A DNA stretch of 22,100 bases from Sphacelaria rigidula (Eukaryota > Phaeophyceae > Sphacelariales). The notes beneath the pieces were generated by a model. That model ran no database searches and was not told the DNA's origin. It saw nothing but the letters and a program-made list of their open reading frames with translations. The stretch covers positions 1-22,100 of the forward strand of contig CAXNAA020000354.1 in assembly GCA_964200075.2 (NCBI GenBank), in the 5' to 3' direction. Positions within the stretch are counted from its first letter, which is position 1; each line of letters starts with the position of its first letter. Position numbers and translations under genes: made by a program. Of the stretch, positions 1 to 9,574 are shown piece by piece.

Positions 1-310
1 ACGGCCCAAGTCGACGAGTCTTGAGCTGAAATTTCAGAAAGACCTTCTGCACCCAAGGAACTGATACTTCACAAGTCCAGCTGCAAATTCTCCTTTTTTT
101 CCTGGACTTGTGGCATCATCTAGTTTTTTTTTTCTGAAATTTCGAATCTCCATAACTTTTTGATTTTTTATTTTTTCATTTGCTGCTCACGTGATCTTCT
201 GCATTTCGATCATGAAAAATTGCTGTCAAAATTTCGGCGTCCAACTCCTAATATCTCGCTATGCGTCGCCTGAGTGAGGTTCGCGCCTAATCTTGGCTGG
301 CCCAGCTCGT
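1..310 (-). repeat. Dispersed repeat family B, copy 1 (reaches window edge)
   Basis: Inverted relative to 12831-13129, and similar over its whole length by eye. It may extend beyond the left edge. It lies where the last intron or the 3' flank of the DUF1295-like gene should be. Confidence 0.85.
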
Positions 311-650
311 ATTGATATCTCGAATCAATCTAAAAACGGGATGCCCTGACTCATATTCTAGTGTAGCTCGTAACTTTAGGAGCCCCTCGATGAGAAAAAA
401 CAGTTGGGCTCAAAATACGACCCCCACCGTGGCATGACTCCGATCGGCGAACAAACGTTTGTTTCTCGAGTCACTCATTTCTCCCAGTGCTACGTGACTG
501 ACCACGTAGAGCACCAACAGAGCGCCGAGAAACACCTACATGACACGTAACCATATCTTACTGCTGCCAGACGAGAATATATTCACATCATACTGCATGT
601 CATCAGACGTTTGTCGATTGGCTATTTCGTTGCTCGTTTCGTTGTCTCAC
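311..650. other. Non-coding stretch left of exon 5
   Basis: This begins the intron after exon 5 (donor GTGAGA at 650). I looked on the minus strand for the C-terminal exon of the DUF1295 family and did not find one. No other feature is seen. Confidence 0.5.
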
Positions 651-746
651 CATGAAGAGAATGAGGGGATCGCTGCCACCCAGACTCCGGTCCAGAATAC
701 AGCCTCGCCAAAATAGTTGGGGTGTCGGCAGAAGCGATAAAGCCCG
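651..746 (-). CDS. Exon 5 of DUF1295-like gene: RHPNYFGE signature
   Basis: The acceptor is TTTTGGTTCCAG. After one base that completes a Thr codon, the exon reads GLYRFCRHPNYFGE and then AVFWTGVWVAAIPSFSS. The R-H-P-N-Y-F-G-E block is the diagnostic signature of DUF1295 reductase-like proteins. It ends in phase 2 before GTGAGA. The last exon or exons, usually about 60-80 residues with a membrane segment and a Lys/Glu-rich tail, are expected to the left of the window. Confidence 0.88.
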
Positions 747-3700
747 CTGGAACCAAAACAAGAGGGAAATTGCGGCAAATAAAAAGGATGAGGACACGAG
801 GTAATATGGAGACTACGGACTACGCCACCGACAACAGCAGCACAGCCGCATGCAAGTTACCGTGAGCATCGGGGTGGCGACACTGGCAAAGCAGCGTAAC
901 CGCTAGCATGTGTCTGAACAACAACGTCTCCCTGTTTTTACGGCACTGAAGGCCGAAAAAACGCCAGAGAAACAGAGGAATAGCGTCTCGCCCCTGTTCC
1001 AAAATTTGAATTCAGCCATGGAACGTTCACCCGTGTCTATTATGTGTCACCTAGAGGCGGCGTATTGGATAATGGTATTGCGGCTCAGCAGAAAGAGATG
1101 AACGTCAACTACTGCGCGAGGTCGAGTTATAGTTCTGATCTCCTGGATGAGAGGAAACTCAACATTTATACTGGGATGCGTTATGCAGGCCAAGTTGCGG
1201 GAACTCAAAGGCAATGAAGCAGATATCACCATGCAGATAGTCAGGATAGGTCAGTATTGACCTGATCAGCACGTTGGGCCCGAGTCTAATTGCGCCGTTG
1301 TGCAGATCTGAAAGGTTGCTACTGTACCACCGAATTCGAGTCATTACTAGGAAGCTGGTTCCAGGATTGGTCAATAGCAAAAACGGTGACCCCCGCCCCT
1401 CCTTCGTACTCGGAGAGGTCACCAGCCCGCCATTTGGTCACCTTCTCCTATCATCTCTGCTCGCAAATAGAAAACTGCTGGAATCAGGACATCGTCACTG
1501 CGACTACTGTACAGTCTCCAACAGAGTGCATGAAACTTGCGAGTTCTAAACAGGAGTCTCACATGCTCGAATGCATCTATCATCGTATAAGCCTCCCCGT
1601 AATTTAGAGAACCCAAGTACATCCATGTCAATACCGTAGAAAGTCGCCGAAGCGTAACGAGTAGCCCATCACGTGGTATACTTGCTAATGCGTTGGTTGT
1701 TTTCCTGAAAACTTCGGTGTTTTTGTCCGTGGGTACCTGGGGATCTTATTTTGTTTTTTACTACACAGGGGCCAACTCGGGAGAGCCTTTCTATTTCCTG
1801 TTTTCCTGGCGTCTCTCTCATGGTTTATTTCGTTCTTGATTCGTTGTTTGGGAGTCTCAGAAGAAGAAACCGCTCAGTGAGCTTTTCTATTTCGTGTAAG
1901 GAATGTTAGTGATGGTACTGGAAAGGCGAGCCTACGTCTGTGACTACGGGTTCGAGAGATCGGGCTAGTGTGCGGATATGATAATAATAAAACCACAAAA
2001 AGCGACGGTGTGGAGCACCATGTGTAGCACACTCCGATGATCTCGTACAGCTCTGGGTAGCTAGTCCATCAGACCCACGCCGAAGACTCGCACCTAGGCT
2101 ATGTGAAGCTTACCATAAACCACGCGCCAATATTGACCTTTACGCCAGTGGGGTGTGACTTCGAATATACCACATGCACATCACACGAAGGACAGATTAC
2201 CTCAAAAAACGAGAGCATGTTTGCGTATGAAGGCAACCTATACATATCATTCATGCTTGTGCTGCGTGATCCGAAACCGACACCTTGTCCCATAGTTCCG
2301 CCACGTGCCACAAAAGTCAACGAAAGAGCTCACGTGTCACAGAAACGAGTCGGCTGTTTCTTCTTGAATCGCGACTTCTGCCAGTCCGCTATTCCCTCCA
2401 CCACCAGACCGACCGCCATAGCTGCTAACCCAACCTGACTCACGCCCAAATATCGGCCCTGCGGGTGTCGAGCAATATGCGTGAGTTACACCCCAGAGGA
2501 GGGGAATAGCATCCTTAATAGAAGTAAGAACAAGGTGCTAAACGCGTACCTCAGGTGGTTCACCCGGTCCGTAGAAGTAACACTGCTGCACAATACTGTC
2601 GCCCGGGAAAAATGACACCAGGCTTTCCTAGCAGTCCCATCCGTGCTACATGTGATTACCCTGCTCCACAAACGCTCCCCTTCAAATAGAAGAAACACCA
2701 ATTATGGGGAAAACGCGAGAAACAAAGTAAGGGCATACTCATATCAGAAAAAAACACGAAACAGAAAACGTTGGCATAGCAAGGTAGCATACGCACCTCT
2801 GCAGGCGGCAGGCGGCGCAGCACGTACACGCTTGGCAAGGCAAGGAAAGCGTAGAGCATCGAGCACACTCCCCAGAACGTGAAAGGCGGACCGCCAGACC
2901 GGGGCGAACTCAGACGTCTGCGACCACGGAAACGGAGAGGGGGGAAAATCTAAGATTCCGAGCGTTCCAGGCTTTCCCACGGAGCTATGCGCGTTGTTAA
3001 AGACGTTGGGCATGACTTCCGCAACCGGGCCTATTCCTGTCACGCGTGTCACCATGGACAGACCGGGCTATCTTGCGTGAATGAGCAATGGGATACAGAG
3101 AAGTAACTGTCCTATCGCGTGTGACGCGGGAAGGTCACAACGGCCCATCTTATGGCACATGAACTGCGCCTGGGTTATTCAATCGTGTACCACGAACGAG
3201 GTCATTTCCACGTGTACTCAATAGTTTGGTTGTGCTTTGTTGTCGACTGCTCAACCAATCACAGCCACTACCAACACCAATACTACTTGCGGCACCGAAG
3301 CACGCGTGGTACGAGCAATCGAAATTGACACATCAGCAAACATCACGCCAGGTACCCGCAACTTGCAGGAATGCTTGTCGTTGATACGAATCAATCACAT
3401 GTGACTGACTCCAGAAAGTACACGACACATCAGCCAACACTGCCAAAGACCGTCCAACAGGAATAGCTCACGCAACATCCAACTGCAGAACAGGTTCCTT
3501 ACTCCTACAGATCCAAACAAAACCCACATGATACTACAGGCGTCATTTTCCTCACTTCCTTAAATCCTGGAACGAAGGCAAAGTGTCTCTCCATCTGCAG
3601 AAGAGGACGAGCCGGAGGCCGTAGGCCACAAGTCCGGCCACGTGCAAGGCCGAGAGCGTGTGCAGCCCGTCCCTAAACAGCCACGCTGCGGCTGCTGCCT

Positions 3701-6700
3701 GCAAAAAATCATTAATATTGCCCACGGCAAAGGGTGCCGAACCCTTCAGTTCTTGCACCACACTCCGGAGGCCTCGAAACTGAAGCTAAGCAATGACACG
3801 AGTGGCTAATCCTGAGCTTGGATCATGATGTATGTTTGGGATGTTAGCAACATTTGACTGCGAGTCCAAACAATTTCACAGATGCAACCACTAGCAGGAA
3901 ACTAGAGTTAGCACCACGTTGTGCAGGTGCGTGGAGCCAATACATCCATAGAAAGGAGGTAAGACAAGATCTGGGCACCCAACGAGCGTTTGTGTGCTTC
4001 GGGCCACCGGCGTACCGGCTATGGCTGTCTGCAGAATGCTTTGAAGATTGTATACTAGAAGAGTGTGTAAATGTATATATATACAGGCTGGTTCACGGAA
4101 AAAAATCGACTTTCTGTCATCAGCAAATGCCTCCTGCAGTACGCACCCAATAGTCGCATACATGGTATCATACTGACCGCAATGAACAGACGAAGAGGGT
4201 GACATAGCCGGATTTTTGTTTAAGGCTATAGCGGTGGCGCTATGGACAAAAAATGTGTCTCGACCAATCAGCGCCTTTCAAACTGTTCCGAAATCGAGAA
4301 TACGAATTCCAAGCACAATTTCCACCGAATCTCCACATGCTTCAAATCGTAGTGACCGTCATCACCTCAAGAATCTAACGGGAGAATAGGTTTTGAAAAC
4401 GATTCCAACGGGGTCGAATTATACCCGAAACCGTTATGTTTCGGTGATGTGGAGTTTCGCGTCGTCTAATTTCCACTCATGATACGCGGGAAAGACCGAG
4501 GGAGCCTCGTGACGATTTCCCTTATACATGTTGTAGAAAAGCTCCGATCATCCTCAAACTTGGCAATTCCGTAGGTATTGATGCTTCAAATGGAAAATTG
4601 TGATATTGGCAAGGGTTCAGAGTTTCTCCGTCCTCTACCACCTTCCGGGGATCCCGGTACAAAAACCCCTGAAAGGCGGTACAGAATGACTCAAAAGAAA
4701 AAATAATAACATGATGCGTCCCGGGATGGTCCAAGGAACACATGTACAATTTTTGGTGGAGAAACTCGAAAATCTCATTCAATTTTTCCTGCCTTGACGT
4801 AAAATTCACCCTAAAAGATATTTTCATACTCAAACCAAGTAGTTCGGAGTTTGCATGTTTTAAGCTCACATCCTCGCACAAACGCGCAAATCTTCACGCA
4901 TTAATTAGAAGTTAGACCCTGAAACTTTGCACAAATGTGCTATGAATGATTACACAAGTTTCGATCAACGAGGTTTTTCTAATTCTTGATTATTTTACCG
5001 TTTTCCGGGGGTCTGACGGGATCCAAGTCGTTTTTTCGAACTCATCCATTCTGAGACCCCGGAAAACCGGCACTAGAGTCTTTTTTCACTTTTTTCGCGA
5101 GCGCTCTGCCGCCGCAAAACCCAAGGAAGAACCCCACAAAGGTTCGTGGCCAAACTCGATTAAGTGGTGCTTGAATTTTCATGGCAAGGTTCATCGCACA
5201 AACGCGAAAAACTTCACGCCATTTTAATGGGTTAGACCCTGAAATGTTGCACAGGTGTGCTACGGGTCATTACACAACTTTGTATCGATGATTTTTTTTT
5301 CTCTATTTTTTACCGTTTCACGGGGGCCAGACTGGATCGAATTTCTTCCCGGAAAAAGTGGGACCCCAGAAAAACGGTGAAAAATTTAAAAAGAAAAAAT
5401 CGTCCATACAAAGTTGCGTAATGATCCATAGAACACCTGTGCAAAATTTCAGGGTCTAACTCCTTAAAACGGCGTGAAGTTTTGCCGATGAGTGTTTGGT
5501 TTTTTTTTCCCGTGAACCAGCCTGTATATTACAAAAGAACGCGCGGAGTAGGGAGGATTATCAAATCAAACCAGAGGCTACGGATAACAAGTCGACGCTT
5601 GCACAAGTAGAACCTTGCACCTGGACTGGTACCTTTGCCGCTCCCCGTAATACCTAACAGCGGAGAAGTCCCATTATACCCCCAGCGTGAACTCTGAGGA
5701 TAGTCAATCGACCGTCATATTTAGTCACTAACCCTTTAGACACTCGCGCGTCAGGCCGCGTGTCATTCCGTTTTTGCATGTCTTTTCGATGGAGAAACAA
5801 CACCGAAAAAGAAACGCCGTTGGCACACACAAGCAGCGCGCCTGAGACATTTGTGCATGAGCCGCGGCCTGCCGTTGATATTTGCGAAGGGAAGACGACC
5901 TCCGCAGGCTTTTGCGCTCTTAACGTGCAGGCCAGAAAATGCCTCACAGAACCGTCCACTCAGCCATTTATCAAGCTAAAAACCGCGAGCAACTCCTTCG
6001 AGCGCCCAAGCAACTTACAAGTGGCCACCTACGCTCATATTTTTGACAAATCTCCGTAAAACTTCCGAGACTATTCAAGACAGGATTTTCGGGCCAGCAG
6101 GCGGTGGGTATAAAAAGGGTTAAAAAAATATACCTGGAAAGCCACCGAAAAGCCGTACCCGTAGCTGACGAAGTGTTCCCTCACACGGAAGCCATCAGCG
6201 GACAAAAGCAGAGACACTGCCACACCCTGCAGAAAAATGCGCAGAGGGAACGGAATGGCGCAGCAAAAAACGTTGCTTCGTGGGGGGACAAGTTGTGTAT
6301 ATCTTCTTCGACGTGCGAGATCGTGTCAAACTCGCACGTTCGAAAACTTTGGTGAAAGGGACCAGCCGCACGCTGAGTTCGGCTGCCCCGCGACCACCCT
6401 ATTCGAATGATTTTTTATCTTCCGTGGATATCGTGGAGACATATCAAACAAAAGAAAGCATCATTCCTCCATACCATGAAGTGAATGACGGTGCCAATCC
6501 CCCAAGTATCGCATGGGCGTCTCCACGTTACTGCAATACTTGCCTGTGCAAAAAGAGCTGGACCGGAGAGGGGGACGTGCGCAGTGGTTGAACGCAGTAT
6601 ATCAAGTGCGGCAGCTGCAACCTCTCCCCCTGCAACCATGGCGACGGAGCTCCCTCTGCCATTACCGTCAGGACCGGCAGGGCTGCCGCCTCGCAGCGTG

Positions 6701-6897
6701 GCTACTGTGCTAAGAAGACGCGAGCTCGGCGCTCCTCGGGTTGTAGCAGCGAAGGGGGACCTTTCGACGTTGAAGGTGTGACTGTTGTAGCTGTTGCCAG
6801 ATAGTGATGGTGCTGCGTGGGGTGCGAAGCCGCACGAGCGGTCGACTTGGAAGTAGGCAAAAGCGGACAGGACTAGAAGTCGTTTGTTTCCCAACAT
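651..6897 (-). CDS. DUF1295 / steroid 5-alpha-reductase-like membrane protein, probably plastid-targeted (5 exons, 3' end outside window)
   Basis: The spliced exons are 6897-6544, 3698-3556, 2917-2797, 2458-2334 and 746-651, giving about 280 codons before the gene leaves the window. All four junctions agree in phase (0, 2, 0, 2). The protein starts with a basic-hydrophobic signal peptide (LLVLSAFAYF at residues 7-16) and a C-G-F-A-P motif at residues 22-26, followed by a Ser/Thr/Arg-rich stretch. This is the bipartite plastid leader of heterokont algae. Hydrophobic segments follow near residues 132-150, 178-200 and 209-230. The block D-W-Q-K-S-R-F-K (231-238) and Y-R-F-C-R-H-P-N-Y-F-G-E (251-262) are hallmarks of the DUF1295 family, which shares the C-terminal fold of 5-alpha-reductases and isoprenylcysteine methyltransferases. 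Its members are NAD(P)H-linked membrane reductases or are uncharacterised, so the substrate here is unknown. The C-terminal exon or exons are not seen. Confidence 0.8.
747..2333 (-). other. Intron 4 of DUF1295-like gene
   Basis: This is 1,587 bp of non-coding sequence on the minus strand with donor GTGAGC and acceptor CCAG. Short open frames occur on both strands, but none carries a recognisable motif or good splice signals. I see no repeat shared with the rest of the window. Confidence 0.6.
2334..2458 (-). CDS. Exon 4 of DUF1295-like gene: helix plus D-W-Q-K motif
   Basis: The exon starts after CACCCGCAG in phase 0 with GRYLGVSQVGLAAMAVGL, then VVEGIADWQKSRFK. The small-residue helix followed by D-x-Q-K-x-x-F-K is conserved in the DUF1295 family just before the nucleotide-binding C-terminal block. 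A second possible acceptor lies 24 bases further in (GTGAGTCAG|GTTGGG, same phase), but the upstream one gives the better family fit. It ends FCD plus two bases before GTGAGC, and exon 5 supplies the third base (Thr). Confidence 0.82.
2797..2917 (-). CDS. Exon 3 of DUF1295-like gene: membrane segment
   Basis: A long pyrimidine tract ending TCGCAG precedes the exon. The first base completes the Lys codon opened by exon 2, then RLSSPRSGGPPFTFWGV leads into a membrane helix containing CSMLYAFLALPSVYVL. The donor is GAG|GTGCGT in phase 0. The length of 121 bases keeps the frame open throughout. Confidence 0.78.
2918..3555 (-). other. Intron 2 of DUF1295-like gene
   Basis: This is a 638-bp GT-AG intron between exons 2 and 3, with a strong polypyrimidine tract before the acceptor. 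I see nothing else in it. The 338-bp intron 2459-2796 is likewise featureless. Confidence 0.6.
3556..3698 (-). CDS. Exon 2 of DUF1295-like gene: membrane segment
   Basis: The acceptor is preceded by a TTAAT branch-like site and a T run ending in TTTTTTGCAG. The exon starts in phase 0 with an alanine run, continues with LSALHVAGLVAYGLRLVLF, then C-R-W-R-D-T-L-P-S-F. The pattern 'Y/W-G-x-R-L-x-x-F-x-x-x-R' is typical of DUF1295 proteins. It ends with two bases of a Lys codon before the donor GTGAGG. Confidence 0.8.
4079..5528. mobile_element. Non-autonomous DNA transposon with terminal inverted repeats and internal hairpin modules
   Basis: The ends are inverted copies: ATACAGGCTGGTTCACGG followed by an A run at 4081-4105, and a T run followed by CCGTGAACCAGCCTGTAT at 5501-5526. 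Both sit in a TATA-rich flank, suggesting a short TA/TATA target duplication. Inside, a module containing 'TTAGACCCTGAAA..TTGCACA' occurs forward at about 4911 and 5231, and reversed at about 5411-5462. A more diverged reversed copy lies at about 4690-4760. The modules at 5192-5290 and 5402-5492 form a long imperfect hairpin. No transposase is recognisable. A 119-codon minus-strand open frame (4522-4881) crosses the element and resembles no family I know. The superfamily is not determined. Confidence 0.72.
5192..5492. repeat. Long imperfect palindrome inside the transposon
   Basis: The left arm (about 5192-5290) contains ACTTCACGCC, then TTAGACCCTGAAATGTTGCA and GGTGTGCTA. The right arm (about 5402-5492) carries the reverse complement of each, in reverse order. 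The arms are about 90-100 bases long, separated by an A/T-rich spacer of about 110 bases. Related single modules lie at about 4880-4990 (forward) and 4690-4760 (reversed). Confidence 0.75.
6544..6897 (-). CDS. Exon 1 of DUF1295-like gene: plastid leader
   Basis: This exon has 118 codons from an ATG at 6897-6895. It encodes the signal peptide, the C-G-F-A-P cleavage motif (predicted cut before Phe24), a transit-peptide-like region rich in Ser, Arg and Ala, and the start of the first hydrophobic segment (ending GPALFAQ). The downstream donor is CAG|GCAAGT, a GC donor that otherwise matches the consensus perfectly. Reading on past it leaves the conserved pattern, which supports ending here in phase 0. 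Confidence 0.75.
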
Positions 6898-7678
6898 GTT
6901 TTTCGTGCGCCGCTGCGCTGCTGGCCGCTGGTGTCACAGTTCGTTCCGTTCGGTGCTCCTGAGATTCGTCCACAACGACGGAGAGAAGTGGTGACGGTCG
7001 TTTCATGTAGCTGCATGGTTATTCAGCTATCCTCATTCGATACTCGGGTGTTCCGGTACTCGTCCATACAACATGCTCTTGTGGCTGTATCTCGTGTACT
7101 TCGGAACAATTTTCCGTTCCGTGTCCCAGTGTTTGAACAGCATACCACGGCATTGCAGTTCTCGAGGGAAATGACGAGATTCTTGACGCGGAACATGGCA
7201 GTGTGGCTGCAGAGAAATACTAGAACATGTGCTAGACAGGTCTCTGAGCTGTCTCTGAGCTATCTCTGGGCTACCCACCCTGCTCGCAGGTTCGTTTTGA
7301 GAAACATGTACAACATGAATCATGCGTTGCCGTAGGGGAGCATTTCAACAGTCAAAACAAACAGCAATGGCGCGTCACCAAAGGATGACGAGCGGGTATA
7401 CGGTATGATCCAAATTCTTGGAACCAGTATTCATCAAGAACAAGAAGAGAAATGTACCCACCTTGCCTCCAAGTCCCACACTCGGTAGGTACGACGATGG
7501 CTGAAACGAACCCTTGTCGGAGGGCATCTTTACGTACGTCAAAATCTATAAGCAGAAACTCCAAACCACATGTCATGTTCCATACATCGGGCGCAGCCGC
7601 AACCTGTGCAGCTGTCAACAGCTCGGGCCGTGGGCACTCCTTGCCTACCCTGTACACACGCCACAAAATCCCGGGGCG
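6898..7678. promoter_or_regulatory. Divergent intergenic region, putative bidirectional promoter
   Basis: This 781-bp stretch separates the ATG of the plastid-targeted gene (6897, minus) from the first ATG of the presumed helicase exon 1 (7679, plus). Each gene's 5' UTR and promoter must lie here, unless further 5' exons exist. I see no clear TATA box. A plus-strand frame from ATG 7015 to TAG 7335 (106 codons) crosses the region. It has no motif, so I treat it as chance or an upstream ORF. Confidence 0.55.
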
Positions 7679-9574
7679 ATGCTTGTTGCAGGTCGTGGTT
7701 ACGGTTGGGCCAGGTCTGCGCTAGCGACCTCGCGCCCAACTCGAGTTTCGCAACATGTCACTGGCAGCAGAATCGTGGCCTTGGCAAACCCTACTGTTGT
7801 AGTCAGACGAAACCACTCGGCTTGGCAGCAAGGCGCTTCCGCAGGCGGCGTACGCGACACAGGCGCTCGTCGGCGAAACAAGAGTACGTTGGTGGAAAAT
7901 AAATCTGGAGAGCAAGTCGGCGTGTTCAATGGGGGCAATAAGGCAAGGATGACGCCGCATAAGGCGGACGATGTTGCTGCTGAAGGCGCTCGCCATAGAG
8001 TCAGCGCAATAGGTGGTCAAGAGCGGGGCGAGTCGACGATGGCCGCGGCGAACGGAGCACGCTCAACTACGGCGGTCACGGACGTGGGGAGCAAGCAAAA
8101 GTGGATGGACTATCAGATGAAGCTGCAAGCTAGAGTAGGTCTCTTGCAAGAATCCCAGGCGGTGGAGAGCGAAGTAGTACAGCAATGCACAGTGGCTGAT
8201 TCCGCGGTTGTCGACCTAACCAGGAAGGGCACAGGTGATTATGGCAGTAGCAGTGATCGCAGTAGCGGCAGTAGGAAGAAGACGTCGGAGACGCACGCCG
8301 CGGGAGAGGAAGTCGAGACATGTCAACAACCCGAGGCGATTGTCCCGAGGAAGAAAACAGCGTCTAGGGGCAGCCGAAAGGAGGTCCCAGCGGCACAAAT
8401 GGGGAGTTTGGACGCGACCGACAACGCGCAGAGTGCTTCGCCCCCAAGGACAAACGGACACGCCAATGCTAGCAGCGGCACGAGTAGTAGTGTAGAAGGG
8501 GCTATAGCAGAGATTGCTGGGGCACGCCGCATCCTCGCCGTCAACCCCAACACTGCTGCGGCAGCGTCAATAAACGGACACGCATACAGCAGACTGGGCA
8601 TGAGCGGCGACGCGACATTCGACGAATACACATCGGCTGTGATGGAAAGAGAGAACTTCACGGGACTAGGGTCAGTGGCAGCAGCAACAATCGAAACACC
8701 AAGGAGAGATCCACAAGGACTTTATTCGATCGGCAACAATGGAGCCGAGAGGACGAGTTCCGCGACTATTTGCCTCGGCAGCACTAACAGCAGCAGCACC
8801 AGCAGCACTGCTACTTCACAATTCGAGAGGAACCTCTCGTCGGGGGTGGAAGCGGGTGTGCTGGAAGGGAGAGTTACCAGCACGGTTGGTAGGCGAGCTT
8901 GGTGTAATGGGGAAGAGTACGATGCGATTACGGACAAGTCAATGGTGTCGCCATCCCATGCTGGTCACAGTGGAACTGAAACGGGCGCTACAATATCTGT
9001 GGAGAGCGTTGAGTCCGGTCATGAGCCGAAAGACGAAGGCTCGGCAATAGTAGCAACAACATTAGAGGCGGTGGAAACTACGATAGGCGACGGCGATGGT
9101 ATTGCCCACAATTCGGTCAAGGGCGCTCTTTTGCAACGCCAACAAACCAGAGCACAAGTGGAAAACCTGGCGGATATATACGGGAAGGGGGTTGCCGCGG
9201 CGGCCGCAGCCGTTGCCGACGGTGCTGCTGACGATTACAATAATGTATTGAATTTCCTCACGGACTCGAAGTCGTCATCCTCATTGCCATCAGTGTCTTC
9301 AAGAGAGAAGCAGGCTAAAACAGGCTCGACGCCGCCCGCGTCTTCCTCGGATACAAGAGAAAGGGCTGCGCAGGGAACGCATCAGGCTTCGGGTGCGAGT
9401 ATGCAGACACCTGAGAATCCATCGCCGGCGTCTACTACTGGCACGAGTGGTGACACGGGCAGGGCTACCGCTTGGTCGAACGTCCACGCAAGGAGAAACC
9501 TTCAGATTTTGCTGGAAGGGCTTGAGAACGACTATGGAGTGGCGGCGGGAACTAAGCAGAACTGTGTTCCCAAG
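7679..9574 (+). CDS. Probable SUV3 exon 1: mitochondrial presequence plus 570-residue low-complexity extension
   Basis: This frame has 632 codons from the first in-frame ATG, with an in-frame stop upstream at 7502. Residues 1-59 have eight Arg and no Asp or Glu, with a V-R-R-N-H-S-A stretch at 42-48 that looks like a matrix protease site. This strongly suggests mitochondrial import. Residues 60-610 are rich in Ser, Thr, Ala, Gly, Glu and Arg without globular patterns, including an A-A-A-A-A-A-V run. A short amphipathic segment, [17 protein letters not shown], closes the exon. The donor AAG|GTGTGTG in phase 0 is plausible. I join it to the helicase because it is the nearest upstream coding unit on the strand and its leader fits SUV3's location. 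It could instead be a separate gene. Confidence 0.6.

Larger units (their letters stand above)
3699..6543 (-). other. Intron 1 of DUF1295-like gene, carrying a transposon
   Basis: This is a 2,845-bp intron with GC donor and AG acceptor. About half of it is the inverted-repeat element at 4079-5528. The flanks 5530-6543 and 3699-4078 have only short open frames without recognisable motifs. Confidence 0.6.

Noticed and set aside
4522-4881. 119-codon minus-strand frame inside the transposon
   Set aside because: It crosses repeat modules (4690-4760) and shows no transposase or other motif. I cannot support it as a gene.
7015-7335. 106-codon plus-strand frame in the divergent promoter region
   Set aside because: No domain, leader or splice signal is visible, and it overlaps an equally long minus-strand frame. 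It is best explained as chance or an upstream ORF.
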